From Planctomycetota bacterium (GTDB taxonomy: Bacteria > Planctomycetota > Phycisphaerae > UBA1845 > UTPLA1), in assembly GCA_016712275.1 (NCBI GenBank), contig JADJRI010000023.1:1-13092 (forward strand): 13,092 nucleotides of DNA, given 5' to 3'. This document shows, piece by piece, positions 1 through 8,823 of the stretch. The position numbers and the translations under genes are program-made. Position 1 is the first letter of the stretch. Every line of letters starts with the position of its first letter. The notes under the pieces are model-generated. The model did not search any database. It had not been told where the DNA came from and was given only the letters and a program-made list of their open reading frames with translations.

Positions 1-979
1 GTGTAATACCGAGCGAACGTCCGCGACGAATTGCTCGGACCGAGAACGGCGAGACTGAGCCTGCCCTACCAGACGAATAACGCCCGCAAGCACAGTGTCG
101 CCGGTCGCTTTCGTGACCTTGACGGTGACCGCGCCGTCCTGGTTTACGGTACCGGCGAAGACCTCGTCACCAGGTGCCTTTGTCAACCGGAGCTGATTCC
201 CCGGTGATTGGGGCTTGATTGACGGTCGTTTCACCTTCCACGACTTCGCCATCAAGCGGAAGCTTCTTACCAGGACGAATGATGATTCGGTCCAACTTCT
301 ACGTCCCCAACCGCGAGTTCGCGGTCCGATCCCATCCTCTTTGCAAGTCTCCGGCCTGTTCCGGACCGAGTTCCATGAGGGATTGAATTGCATCAAGTGC
401 CCGGTTGACGCTCCACGTTTCCAGCAGGTGGGAAATAGCAAAGAGAACAGCGACGGCTGCACCTTCGAGCCATTCGCCGAGTCCGACCGCGCCGATGACC
501 GCCACCGTCATCAGCACATTCATGTCGAGGCGTAGCCGACGCAGCGAAGACCATGCCTTGGGAAGGACGAATCGCCAGGCAGCGGCGATGGCGAGTGTGT
601 ATGCTATCGCCGCCGGCCACGGGACATGAAGAATCATTCTTGCGGGAACCAACGAAAACGCAGCGCCGATGGCCGCTGCGGTGGCGGAAGTCACAGCCAT
701 CCAGAACGGGCCCTTGGGAGACGGAGCTCGCGCGTCATTCGGCCCCGTGGATGAGTCCTCCAAGGCCGATGCCTTCATGCCCGTAGTCCGAACCCGTCGG
801 ATGATCTCGTCCACGTCGATTCGGGCGGGATCATGTTCAACCGTCATGGACGACTGCATCAGATTGAACGACAGGTCATCGACACCATCCACAGCCAGGC
901 ACTGCTGCAGCTCCGCGATTTCGTCGGGGCAGTCCATGCCTGTAACGCGAAATTGCGTGGATGCAATGGACAATTTCAA
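1..979 (-). pseudogene. Heavy-metal P1B-type ATPase, N-terminal part, frameshifted and cut by the window edge
   Basis: Inner-membrane pump that would use ATP to export divalent metal, probably Zn/Cd/Pb-type. The open frame 979-299 gives an HMA-like metal-binding domain with GMDCPDE near residue 14 (one Cys only, where the classical domain has CxxC). It then gives hydrophobic segments at about residues 92-112, 120-140 and 152-192, with the P1B signature GEWLEGAAV. The frame breaks near 349. The next pieces can be read in other frames: GDRELAVGDVEVG-like text, then RIIIRPGKKLPLDGEVVEG, then ITGESAPVDK, then GDEVFAGTVNQDGAVTVKV as far as AQSRRSRSEQFVADVR. Shifts lie near 349, 292 and 181. The TGES of the actuator domain is intact. 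The CPC and DKTGT motifs would lie beyond position 1. The most upstream start is TTG at 979, but TTG at 973 sits better behind a GGAG. It follows the 992-1417 lipoprotein gene by 12 bases, so it belongs to the same operon. Confidence 0.88.
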
Positions 980-991
980 ACTCCATTCCGT

Positions 992-1417
992 TCATCTAGC
1001 GCTATCGATTTCTCGGGAGTCGGTATCATCGCAACGACCGACATGATGCCGAATTCGTACGACAATACCGTCGGATAGCGGCACGGGTAGTAAAACCTCA
1101 AAACGCGCGTGGCGAGCTCGTGAGCTCCGCAAAATGCCACGAACCTCCGCCCTAGCTCTCTCAATCGTCTTGCCGGCCAAGTCTTGGACCTCCACATGCA
1201 TGTGTGCCGGCTGGATCGATCGGCGAACGTGTCCGACGACTTGCATCCCATCACCATTCGAATAGGCGTGAATATCACGATAGTAGCCGCGCTTATCGGG
1301 AACCTTTTCCAGTCGAACCAGGCCGGAATCGAATAGGTCAACTCGTCCGGGTGCGCACCCGGTAATGAATGCTGCGCCAGCAACTGACACTAAGAACCCC
1401 ATGACCCAAGATTTCAT
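992..1417 (-). CDS. Small exported lipoprotein of the metal-efflux operon
   Basis: A 141-residue protein with a signal peptide and a clear lipobox (FITGC, Cys21), so it is probably anchored in a membrane facing the periplasm. The mature part reads like a small beta-rich domain: a GHVRRSIQPAHMHVEVQD stretch, then RARAEVRGILRSS, then ARFEVLLPVPLSDGIVVRIRHH. I have the impression of similar small proteins beside CzcA/CusA genes in planctomycetes, but I cannot name the family. The ATG at 1417 overlaps the TGA of the upstream small membrane protein (ATGA-type), and GGAG lies 7 bases ahead of it. This supports both the start and translational coupling. The final 15 residues (rich in D and R) look less ordered and could be read through a shift. 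Function is inferred from context only: a periplasmic accessory to metal export. Confidence 0.72.
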   Translation of the reverse strand: MKSWVMGFLVSVAGAAFITGCAPGRVDLFDSGLVRLEKVPDKRGYYRDIHAYSNGDGMQVVGHVRRSIQPAHMHVEVQDLAGKTIERARAEVRGILRSSRARHARFEVLLPVPLSDGIVVRIRHHVGRCDDTDSREIDSAR

Positions 1418-1660
1418 CGCATCGCTCCGCCGTCACTTTCGCGCCTTTTCGCCTCATCTGGCACCACACGATCGGAACTGAGATCGCTGATATCGTGACA
1501 AATGCCGCCATGATGATTCCCTGAAGTGGGAAATACCAATGGCCGTACCACGCGGTGGCTGGCCATGTCGTGGTACAGAAGCCGGTCGACGAGCCGCCGC
1601 GCTTGCCACGAACGGAATTGTCCAGGCAATTAGACCGCGTACGCTTGTTGGTTTCAGCGT
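1414..1660 (-). pseudogene. Small one-helix membrane protein, reading frame broken
   Basis: No single frame covers this gene, but a coherent membrane peptide can be read around 1430-1580: AWYGHWYFPLQGII followed by MAAFVTISAISVPIVW and then QMRRK. That is an aromatic periplasmic edge, one hydrophobic helix and a basic cytoplasmic tail. Near 1450 an AAAA run appears to have lost a base: adding one A continues the tail as RRESDGGAMR and ends at the TGA of 1414-1416, which overlaps the ATG of the next gene. The N-terminus is uncertain. In the neighbouring frame, GLIAWTIPFVASAA (about 1590-1640) could be a first helix, which implies another shift near 1590. I do not recognise the family. Its place between two lipoprotein genes in the efflux operon suggests an accessory membrane component. 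Left boundary, start and length are approximate. Confidence 0.5.
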
Positions 1661-1694
1661 AGGGCGCGCGCCCTGTTTCGCGCCTCGCCGGCGC

Positions 1695-1978
1695 CTATGG
1701 TTTCGCCTTTTCCTTGTCATGGTCGTGGCCAGCGTGATCGTCATCATGTCCCTTGTGGTCGCCGTGAGTCTTGCATTCGCCGTGTCCGACACAGCGAAGC
1801 TTGGTTCCTTCGCGAACCCACAGGTGAGCATCATCCCCTTCGCCGGTTACGAAGTATTGTGTCTCACTCTTGACCGGTTGGGCGGTTCCGGGCTGCAAAG
1901 ATATTCGCGGGCGCAGGCGGTCAAACCGACACCCAGAATCAGACCCACAATGACGCCTTTCAGACTGACGTTTCGCAT
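1695..1978 (-). pseudogene. His-rich metal-binding lipoprotein, one frameshift
   Basis: The ATG at 1978 has a good ribosome site (TAAGGAAAAG just upstream). It begins a signal peptide, MRNVSLKGVIVGLILGVG, ending in the lipobox LTAC (Cys22). About 25 codons in, near 1900, the frame shifts. The continuing frame gives ETQYFVTGEGDDAHLWVREG, then LRCVGHGEC, then a His/Asp-rich tail (KTHGDHKGHDDDHAGHDHDK), and stops at 1695. The tail alternates His with acidic residues like known Zn/Ni/Cu-binding regions, and a Cys pair (C-x5-C around GHGEC) precedes it. The inference is a periplasmic metal-buffering lipoprotein of about 94 residues. The two halves can only be joined by assuming one lost or gained base. 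The gene starts 64 bases after the czcA-like stop. A longer frame beginning at 2027 exists, but its first 35 residues are Arg/Ser/Cys-rich shadow text without a signal peptide. Confidence 0.68.
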
Positions 1979-2042
1979 GACTTTTCCTTAGCAAAGTGCC
2001 AAATGACCACGAATGCCTGGCGAGCACACCGTCGCACCCGCC

Positions 2043-5000
2043 TCAGCCCTTTCCCTTTGAATCGCGTAAATCATCCTCGACCTTGGCTCGCTCGGACGGA
2101 TGTCCGGCAGCCGAAGTCTCTGAGTCACGTTCTGTGTCCAACGACCCTGCGTCGGGCTCCTCCCATTTCTGAGGAACCGGACTTGGTGCACCGCTGGGAT
2201 CCCATCCAGTAAAGATTCGATAGAGCGCCGGAAGAACGAGCAGCGTAAGAAACGTGCTTGTCACCAAGCCACCAATAACGACCGTCGCCAACGGTCGCTG
2301 AACCTCGGCACCGGTGCCGGTTGCCAGCCGCCATCGGCACAAATCCCAATGATGCGACGAGTGCCGTCATGAGGACCGGTCGGAGCCGCGTCAACGAACC
2401 GTGGATAATGGCCTGATCCCGCGCCATGCCCTCTTGGCGAAGCTGGTTGATGAACGTGACCATTACTAGGCCGTTCAAGACAGCGACGCCGGACAGCGCA
2501 ATGAAGCCGACGGCAGCCGAGATTGAAAACGGCATATCGCGCAACCAAAGCGTGACGATGCCGCCAGTAAGGCCGAGCGGAACCGCACTGAACACGAGCA
2601 ACGAGTACTTTGCGCTCCTGAACGTGCTGAATAAGAGAATAAAAATAAGCAAGAAGCAAATCGGAACGACCACAGCAAGCCGGCGTGTGGCCGCAACGAG
2701 GTTTTCGAACTGTCCGCCCCAGTCAATCCATTGGCCCGATGGCTGTGAGATCGCTCTGACCTTTGCCTGTGCCTCTGCCACGAACGAGCCAAGGTCGCGG
2801 CCCCGCACATTGCACTGAACAAACACGCGTCGCTTTCCGTTTTCTCGGCTGATTTGATTGGTTCCCTCAGTGACGTCGATTCTCGCAACGTCGCCGAGAG
2901 GGATAAACCCCATGCGCGTCGGCGGCGGCATGATGCCGGTCAACTGCGGAGGCCGACGCAAGGCGAACATCCTCGATGTCATCGTCGCGGGGCGGAAGTG
3001 GTATCCATAAGTTTTCAAGCGTCTGCGGTTGGGCGCGAAGTGTTTCCGGGGAGCCGGACAATCACGTCGAATCGGCGGTCACCCTCAAATACCAGGCCCG
3101 CTTCTCGACACCGATTGCCACAGCCAAAACGTCTTGTACATCAGCAACGGTCAACCCGTAACGCGCATCGCCGCTCGGTCGATTTCGACCGTTAGAACCG
3201 GCATGCCGCTTGTCTGTTCGACTCTTGCGTCCGCCACGCCGGGAATGGTTTGGGCAGCCAGTATCTGGTCGGCCGTCTTTCGCATTGAATCGAAATTGTC
3301 GCCGTAAACCTTAACCGCCACGTCGCCTCGCACGCCGGCAATCAGTTCGTTGAAACGCATTTCGATGGGTTGCGTGAACTCGTAATTGTTTCCCGGCAAG
3401 GCCTTGACGCTCAGTTCGATGAGCTTGAGCAGCTTGCCCTTGTGACCTATGGCTACGACTTCGCCATGTCCGCCCTCCTCGCCTCCGTGTGCGTCTTCTT
3501 CCTCGCCGTGGCCCACAATTCGCTCCATTTCCTCCGATTTCGCCGCGATCAGTTTGTCCAATTCGGCCTCGCTGCGCCATTCTTCTTCGGGCTTGAGAAT
3601 GACGAATGTGTCCGCGACGTTTTGCGGCATCGGGTCCGTCGCCATTTCGGCGGTACCGATCTTTGAATAAAGAAAGGCGACTTCAGGAAACGCACTTACC
3701 ACACGCTCTACATCACATTGCATTTCCTGCGACTGTGCGAGGGACGTGCTCGGGATGCGTAATGCGTGCATCGCCAAGTCCTTCTCATCCAGCCTTGGAA
3801 CGAATTCCTGCCCTAGTGTGTTGAAAAGAACCAGCGACGCCGCGAAGATCACAAAAGCAACGCCTGCCACTGCCCATCGTGCCCTCAACGCCCAACGAAC
3901 TGCGGGCTCATACGCTGCCTTTGCCCACCGAATGACGAATACTTCCTTTTCCTTCACCCGCCCCCGCACCAGTATCGCTACCATCGCCGGCACAAAGGTC
4001 AGCGACAGTACGAACGCTCCAGCCAACGCGAAAATGACGGTGAGTGCCATCGGGTGAAACATTTTTCCCTCAACGCCGGTCAGCGTGAGGATTGGCACGT
4101 ACACAACTGTGATGATCGCCTCTCCAAACGCCGTCGCGCTACGCACCTGTTTGCTGCCTTCGAAGACAATATGGAGACGCTCTTGGAGCGTCAGCAGGCG
4201 GCCTTTGGCGTGCTGCTCCTCCGCCAACCGACGGATACAGTTTTCGACGATGATGACGGCGCCGTCGACAATCAGACCAAAGTCGATGGCACCAAGCGAC
4301 ATCAGGTTTCCGCTCACCTTGTTCTGCACCATACCGATGGCAGCAAAGAGCATCGACAGGGGAATCGCCAGGGCACAGATCAGCGCTGCCCGGAAGTTGC
4401 CGAGAAGCAGCAGCAGCACCACGATGACCAGGATCGCACCTTCGACCAAGTTTTTCTCGACCGTGCGAATCGTGGCATCAACCAGCTTGGTACGATTCAA
4501 AACCGTCTTGGCGCGGATGCCGGGCGGCAAACTTCGTTGAATGTCGGCCAACTTTGCGTCCGCGGCGGCAGCCACCGTTCGGCTGTTCTCCCCCAGAAGC
4601 ATGATGGCGGTGCCGACGACAATCTCCTCGCCATTCTCGCTCGCTGATCCGGTTCGCAATTCGCGCCCGATGCGAACGCCGCCGGCAGCAACGATGTCTC
4701 GAATGTAGATGGGTACGCCGTTTCGCGAACCGACCGTAATAGACTCAATTTCCTCAAGCGTGTTGATTCGGCCTGCTGCGCGGACGATGTACATTTCTCC
4801 CTTGTGCTCGATGTAGCCCGCGCCTGTGCTGATGTTGTTGCGCTCCAATGCCTCGATCACGTCGCTAAAGGTCAGGCCATAGCTCACCAACTTCATTGGA
4901 TCGGGCTGGACGTGGTATTGCTTGACATAGCCGCCGATGGAGTCAACGCCGGCAATACCGGGAACCGTGCGAAGCTGCATGCTGATCAGCCAGTCCTGGA

Positions 5001-5568
5001 CCTCCCGGAGATATGCCACCAATTCGACATCACCACGCAGCCGCCGACCTTCCGGCGTCAGGTAGGAGCCATCATTCTGCCATCCAGGCCTTCCGTCAGT
5101 CTTCAGAGCACCTTCTCCGTCGGGATGCTCATACTCCACGGTGTACATGTATACTTCGCCGAGGCCAGTCGCGATCGGCCCCATGACTGGCTCTGCTCCC
5201 GGAGGAAGGCTATCACCCGCCTGACTGAGCCGTTCGAATACCTGCTGGCGGGCGAAGTAGATATCCACGTCGTCGTCGAAGATCGCGGTAACCTGCGAGA
5301 ATCCGTTGCGTGACAATGAACGTGTGGATTGCAGGCCGGGGATACCCGCGAAGGACACCTCAATGGGAAAGGTGATCTGCTTCTCGACTTCAACAGGCGA
5401 GAGTGCGGGATACTCCGTGTTGATTTGCACCTGGTTGTTGGTGATGTCCGGCACCGCATCGATCGGCAACTTGATCAGCGAATTGACGCCGATAGCAGCG
5501 ACGATGATCGTGAACAACACGATCAACCAACGATTTCGTATCGAAAAATGGAGGATGGTTTCTAGCAC
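2043..5568 (-). pseudogene. czcA: CzcA-like heavy-metal efflux RND pump, frameshifted in its last third
   Basis: Inner-membrane proton-driven pump of the heavy-metal efflux RND family. The GTG at 5568 has GGAG 8 bases upstream. The first 805 codons are open: helix 1 (RNRWLIVLFTIIVAAIGVN), porter-domain text, and the helix-4 proton-relay motif DFGLIVDGAVIIVEN (about 4240-4300). GTAEMATDPMPQNVADTFV also fits CzcA-type (Zn/Co/Cd) better than CusA-type pumps. After 3151 the protein continues through shifts near 3157, 3095, 3048, 2975 and 2325: YGLTVADVQDVLAVAIGVEK, GLVFEGDRRFDVIVRLP, ENGKRRVFVQCNVRGRDLG, FSISAAVGFIALSGVAVLNG, then LATGTGAEVQRPLATVVIGG. It ends with an acidic tail at 2043. The repaired protein would be about 1,175 residues. 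That is longer than typical because of a porter-domain insert (about 5030-5140) and a His/Glu-rich loop at residues 686-711. A CusA-like substrate cannot be excluded. Confidence 0.9.
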
Positions 5569-5596
5569 GTTTGAGTCTCCGGCCGTTCGCCAGTGT

Positions 5597-6923
5597 TCAA
5601 TGCTGGTGCTCGGCGGTCGCCTTGCCGAGGTCCGCCTTCAGGAGGAAGCTTCCGGATGCGACGTACGCTTCACCTTCGGCCAGGCCGCGGTAAACCGGCA
5701 CCAAGCCGGCCACGGCCTTTCCGACTGAGACCGCGCCTTGCAAAGGTGTTCTCTTCGCCCGGCACAGGAACGAACACCGATGTCTCGCCCTCGACGGTTT
5801 GAACCGCGATGTCCGGCACCGCCACAACGGGGGCAGGATCTGGATTGTTACGGTCGGTCGAGGCAATCTCGACCTGCACAAACATGCCCGGCTTCAGTGA
5901 GCGATCCTCACACTCCACCGCCACGCGAACCGAGACCGTCCGGGTGTGCGGGTCGATCATGGGCGACATAGGAGATTTGACCTTCGTGCTTATGTGGATC
6001 GAGGCTCCCAGCGTTTATCCACGCCTTGGCTCCCTGAGCAAGTTCGGGCAAATGGGCCTCAGGGCGTCGGCCAGCACCCACAAGATATCGATGTTGGCCA
6101 GCACGAGGAGTTTTTCTCGTTCGGGACTGACAAGCTCCCCAAGCGTCACTTCGCGCTCCACCACCTCACCAGAAATCGGAGCCACGATCAAGGCGGGTTG
6201 ACCTCGCCGGATGCCTTAATCGCTGTTACCGTCTCCTGTGTCATTCCGAGCACATGAAGCTTGTTTTCTGCCGCGACCGCGGTCGACTCTGCGGTGCGAA
6301 GCGATGCTGCAGGCCACCTTGAATTCGACCTCTCTTTTGCACTTCGTCCAGCGCGATGCCACGGTTTTCATCGTAGAGCCGCTGTGCGCGGTCTAACGCA
6401 TTCTTTGCCAAGTCCACGGTCGCGGTCGTCGACTGGGCTGCGATCAGTTTTGAAGATAATCACTTTGAGCCTCGCCCAACTGCGGACTTTCCACGACCAG
6501 CAGCAAGTCACCCTTCGTCACCACGTCGCCCAGACGGACCGCCAATTCCACTACGCGGCCGGGCAGCGTTGAACCGACATGCGCAATCGCCTCCGCATTG
6601 AACGCGACTCTGGCTGGAGCCACGAAACTCGGTCCAAGCCGATACAATGAGGCCGTCTCTACCTTGATTCCGTAGCGGTCGATTGCGTCACGGGTCAGCG
6701 TGACTTCGTCAACGTGCGCCTCCTCGCCGTGATAGTGCCCGTCGTGCCCGCCGCTTTCGGCCGCGGCGACCGACTCCGCCGCCGAGCCCGAATTCGACCC
6801 AGAATCGCGGCATGCGGTCAGGCACGCGCAAAGTACAGTTCCAATGAGGACGCACCAGGCAATTGCATTGCGCCCACGTCCCAGAAATTGAGATAACAGT
6901 CCGATTGTTGTCATTCGAAGCAT
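5597..6923 (-). pseudogene. czcB: CzcB-like periplasmic membrane fusion protein, many frameshifts
   Basis: Adaptor that would link the CzcA-like pump to the outer-membrane factor. The ATG at 6923 has GGAGAGG upstream. The signal peptide ends in LTAC (Cys38), so it is a lipoprotein. A His-rich stretch follows (GGHDGHYHGEEAHVDE, residues 58-73). The fusion-protein core then begins with RDAIDRYGIKVETA, the lipoyl-type half VGSTLPGRVVELAVRLGDVV and VVESPQLGEAQSDYLQ. After about 6447 the text moves between frames: coiled-coil pieces (STTATVDLAKNALDRAQRLY), APISGEVVEREVTLGELVSP, ANIDILWVLADAL, PMIDPHTRTVSVRVAVE, LKPGMFVQVEIAS, and VSVGKAVAGLVPVYRGLAEG to the stop at 5597. Shifts lie near 6447, 6335, 6310, 6195, 6058, 5963 and 5745. 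Repaired length is about 440 residues, normal for the family. The czcA-like start lies 28 bases beyond the stop. Confidence 0.88.
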
Positions 6924-6966
6924 ATCGCCTCTCCACGGCAATCCAGCCGTCGTAGGTTTTGAACCC

Positions 6967-7164
6967 TCAAAGCAGCCAGGCGGCCAGTAAGTTTCTTGCA
7001 AACGACGCCGCAAACTCACCAAGCGACGCGACAACGGTTGCAATGGCACTAGCGTCGCCACTGCCGGAGTCATCCATTTGACAACCGCTCGCCAAGCATA
7101 TTCCGATTGCAGAGATGGCAATCGGCAAGGAAGCGCCAGACCGTTTTGTTTCTTGAAATAGCAT
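6967..7164 (-). CDS. Very small lipoprotein between the outer-membrane factor and the adaptor genes
   Basis: A 65-residue protein with a signal sequence (ASLPIAISAIGICLASGC) and lipobox LASGC (Cys28). A short acidic/Gly linker (QMDDSGSGDAS) and a hydrophobic or amphipathic tail (ATVVASLGEFAASFARNLLA) follow. The ATG is 3 bases past the TAA of the outer-membrane factor, and the end of that gene supplies an AGGGA ribosome site. This tight coupling favours a real gene. The downstream adaptor starts 43 bases later. I do not recognise the family. The mature part is only about 37 residues, too short for an enzyme, and could be a helix that packs on one of the pump components. Function unknown. Confidence 0.62.
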   Translation of the reverse strand: MLFQETKRSGASLPIAISAIGICLASGCQMDDSGSGDASAIATVVASLGEFAASFARNLLAAWLL

Positions 7165-7167
7165 TTG

Positions 7168-8715
7168 TTATCCCTCGCCCGAAGGTTGCGTTTCAGTCGG
7201 CTGCGTCGTTGGCCCGGCCGGTTCAAGTAATTCATCCACAGGACGTGCGGTAGCCCGTTCCAATTCAGCAATGGCGCTCGCCGCAGCCTGCAATGCTGCG
7301 ACGTTCGCCCGACGCGTTTCCAGCAACGAGCGCTGCGCATCGATGACGTTCAAAATCGTGGTCTGACCCGCCTGATATGTTGCCTGGGATAGATCGAGCG
7401 TCTCCTGCGCTTGTGGCAGGACTTCATTCTGGTAAAGGGTCGCTACGTTCCAGGCAGTCGCAAGGCGATCGGCAGCTTCGCGCGTATCCTGCACAATGCC
7501 CCGTTCGAGGCCCTCCAGCATCGCCTTACTTTCCAGGTAGCTCATTCGGGCTTTGGCGATCTGCGCTTGGTTCTGATCGAAAATGGGCAGTGACAAGCTC
7601 AGCGATGGGCCAAGAATGGCGTCGATTCGCTGGCTATCTTCCAGATTTCGCTGGCCGCGCGATTGAATCTCGGGCGCGGTGAGTTGACCGTTTGCGATGG
7701 ACGATCTCGCCGTATCGGCGAGAATCTTTCGCCCGCCCTGCGCCCGGTGTGCCTGGTGTTCCGCTTCGAATCCGAGCTCGACGTTCTTGAAGACACTCGC
7801 CAGTTCAAGCTCGACTCGGGCGGCAGCCGCCTCAACCGCGTCGCGAGCAGCGCGGGCATCAAGGCGCGAGTCTAGCGCTGTCGCCACGTAGCGGTCTACT
7901 GGCAGTTCGCTCTCAACAGGCATCGGTAGCGTCTCGTTGAGCAAGATCTCTTTTGCCGACGTGGTCAGTCCCAGAAGCGCCGCCAGCGTGCGGCGTGAAC
8001 TTGCTGATTCCAATCGCGCCGATCGAGCATCGACCTCGGCTCGAAGCGCCTGCCCCTTTGCGAGATTCACATCGAGTGACCCGACCGTGCCCGCTTCCAG
8101 ACGAGCGTTCGTAATGCGAAGCAGCTCCTCCGTCAGCGACACGTTGTCCTGCGCAATCGAAAGTGCGCTATCAGCCGCCAGGGCGTTGAAGTATGCAACT
8201 TTCGTGTCCACCGCCAAGGAGACCAGCTCCTGAGCGGCGCTGAGTGTCATCCGTTCCAAGTCTTGATTTGCCGCACGGCTGCGCGATGGGATCATCCACA
8301 GGTCCGCAATGTTTTGGGCCAGGTTCATGCCGAACTGATTAGATCCGCCCCCGGTCGGCAGATTGAACGAAAATCCGATAGTCGGATTCGACCAGAGGCC
8401 GGCTTGAACCACGTCCGCACGCGCCATGCCGACCTGCAGCAAGACCGCCCGCGCTCTGGGATTGTTGAGCAGCGCGAGCTTCACGGCTTCGTCGGCAGTA
8501 AGCCCGTCAGTCATCAACTCCGCGATTGCGGCGTCGGCGATGGCCTGATCTTCCGGGTTTTCAAGCGGAGCCTGGCCGATGGCGCGCGCGACCTCAGAGC
8601 CTGCACGTTGGTAATCGCGTCGGGCGTTTACGGTCGCGCAGCCCATGATCACAACGACAGGGAACAGAAGAAGAATTCGGCAGCAATAGACTCTTGCATG
8701 GCACAAGATAATCAA
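7168..8715 (-). CDS. czcC: CzcC/TolC-like outer-membrane efflux lipoprotein
   Basis: Outer-membrane channel of the tripartite pump, and the cleanest long gene in the operon (no shift in 515 codons). A hydrophobic signal (RILLLFPVVVIMGC) ends in lipobox IMGC with lipid-accepting Cys26. The body has the two tandem outer-membrane-efflux repeats: ALLNNPRARAVLLQVGMARA and QAGLWSNPTIGFSFNLP start the first, a long helical hairpin follows, and LGPSLSLSLPIFDQNQAQIA starts the second, which ends in YQAGQTTILNVIDAQRSLLE. The C-terminus is a Pro/Thr/Glu-rich tail (TTQPTETQPSGEG). The start is uncertain: TTG at 8715 is only 1 base from GGAG, whereas the in-frame TTG at 8706 lies about 10 bases from it and keeps the signal peptide. 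It follows the exported Cys/His-rich gene by 108 bases. The length is slightly above the usual 420-470 residues. Confidence 0.93.
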   Translation of the reverse strand: MIILCHARVYCCRILLLFPVVVIMGCATVNARRDYQRAGSEVARAIGQAPLENPEDQAIADAAIAELMTDGLTADEAVKLALLNNPRARAVLLQVGMARADVVQAGLWSNPTIGFSFNLPTGGGSNQFGMNLAQNIADLWMIPSRSRAANQDLERMTLSAAQELVSLAVDTKVAYFNALAADSALSIAQDNVSLTEELLRITNARLEAGTVGSLDVNLAKGQALRAEVDARSARLESASSRRTLAALLGLTTSAKEILLNETLPMPVESELPVDRYVATALDSRLDARAARDAVEAAAARVELELASVFKNVELGFEAEHQAHRAQGGRKILADTARSSIANGQLTAPEIQSRGQRNLEDSQRIDAILGPSLSLSLPIFDQNQAQIAKARMSYLESKAMLEGLERGIVQDTREAADRLATAWNVATLYQNEVLPQAQETLDLSQATYQAGQTTILNVIDAQRSLLETRRANVAALQAAASAIAELERATARPVDELLEPAGPTTQPTETQPSGEG

Positions 8716-8764
8716 TCTCCAATTGACGAAGCCGCGCGAAAAAGCACGCGCATACGAAAACGCA

Positions 8765-8779
8765 TTCGGCGATGCCGAA
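8765..8779. repeat. Small perfect inverted repeat in the intercistronic gap
   Basis: TTCGGC (8765-8770) and GCCGAA (8774-8779) flank a 3-base loop in the 108-base gap between the exported Cys/His-rich gene and the outer-membrane factor gene. In the transcript it would form a 6-bp stem. No U-tract follows on the minus strand, so it is unlikely to be a full terminator. It could be an mRNA-stability or processing element, or chance. Confidence 0.3.
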
Positions 8780-8823
8780 CGATTGACGGCTGGTCAATTG
8801 GGGAATCAGATTAAAAGGGAAGG

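Noticed and set aside
310..325. Perfect inverted repeat ACCGCGA-gt-TCGCGGT
   Set aside because: It lies inside coding sequence of the ATPase actuator region and is most likely chance in GC-rich DNA.
1539..1991. A 150-residue plus-strand frame with a hydrophobic stretch
   Set aside because: It is antisense to the His-rich lipoprotein and small membrane protein. The hydrophobic look comes from the His/Asp codons read backwards.
6924..7340. N-terminal extension of the CzcB-like frame to 7340
   Set aside because: The extension is antisense-like Arg/Leu-rich text over the czcC end and the small lipoprotein. The lipoprotein signal peptide and ribosome site place the start at 6923.
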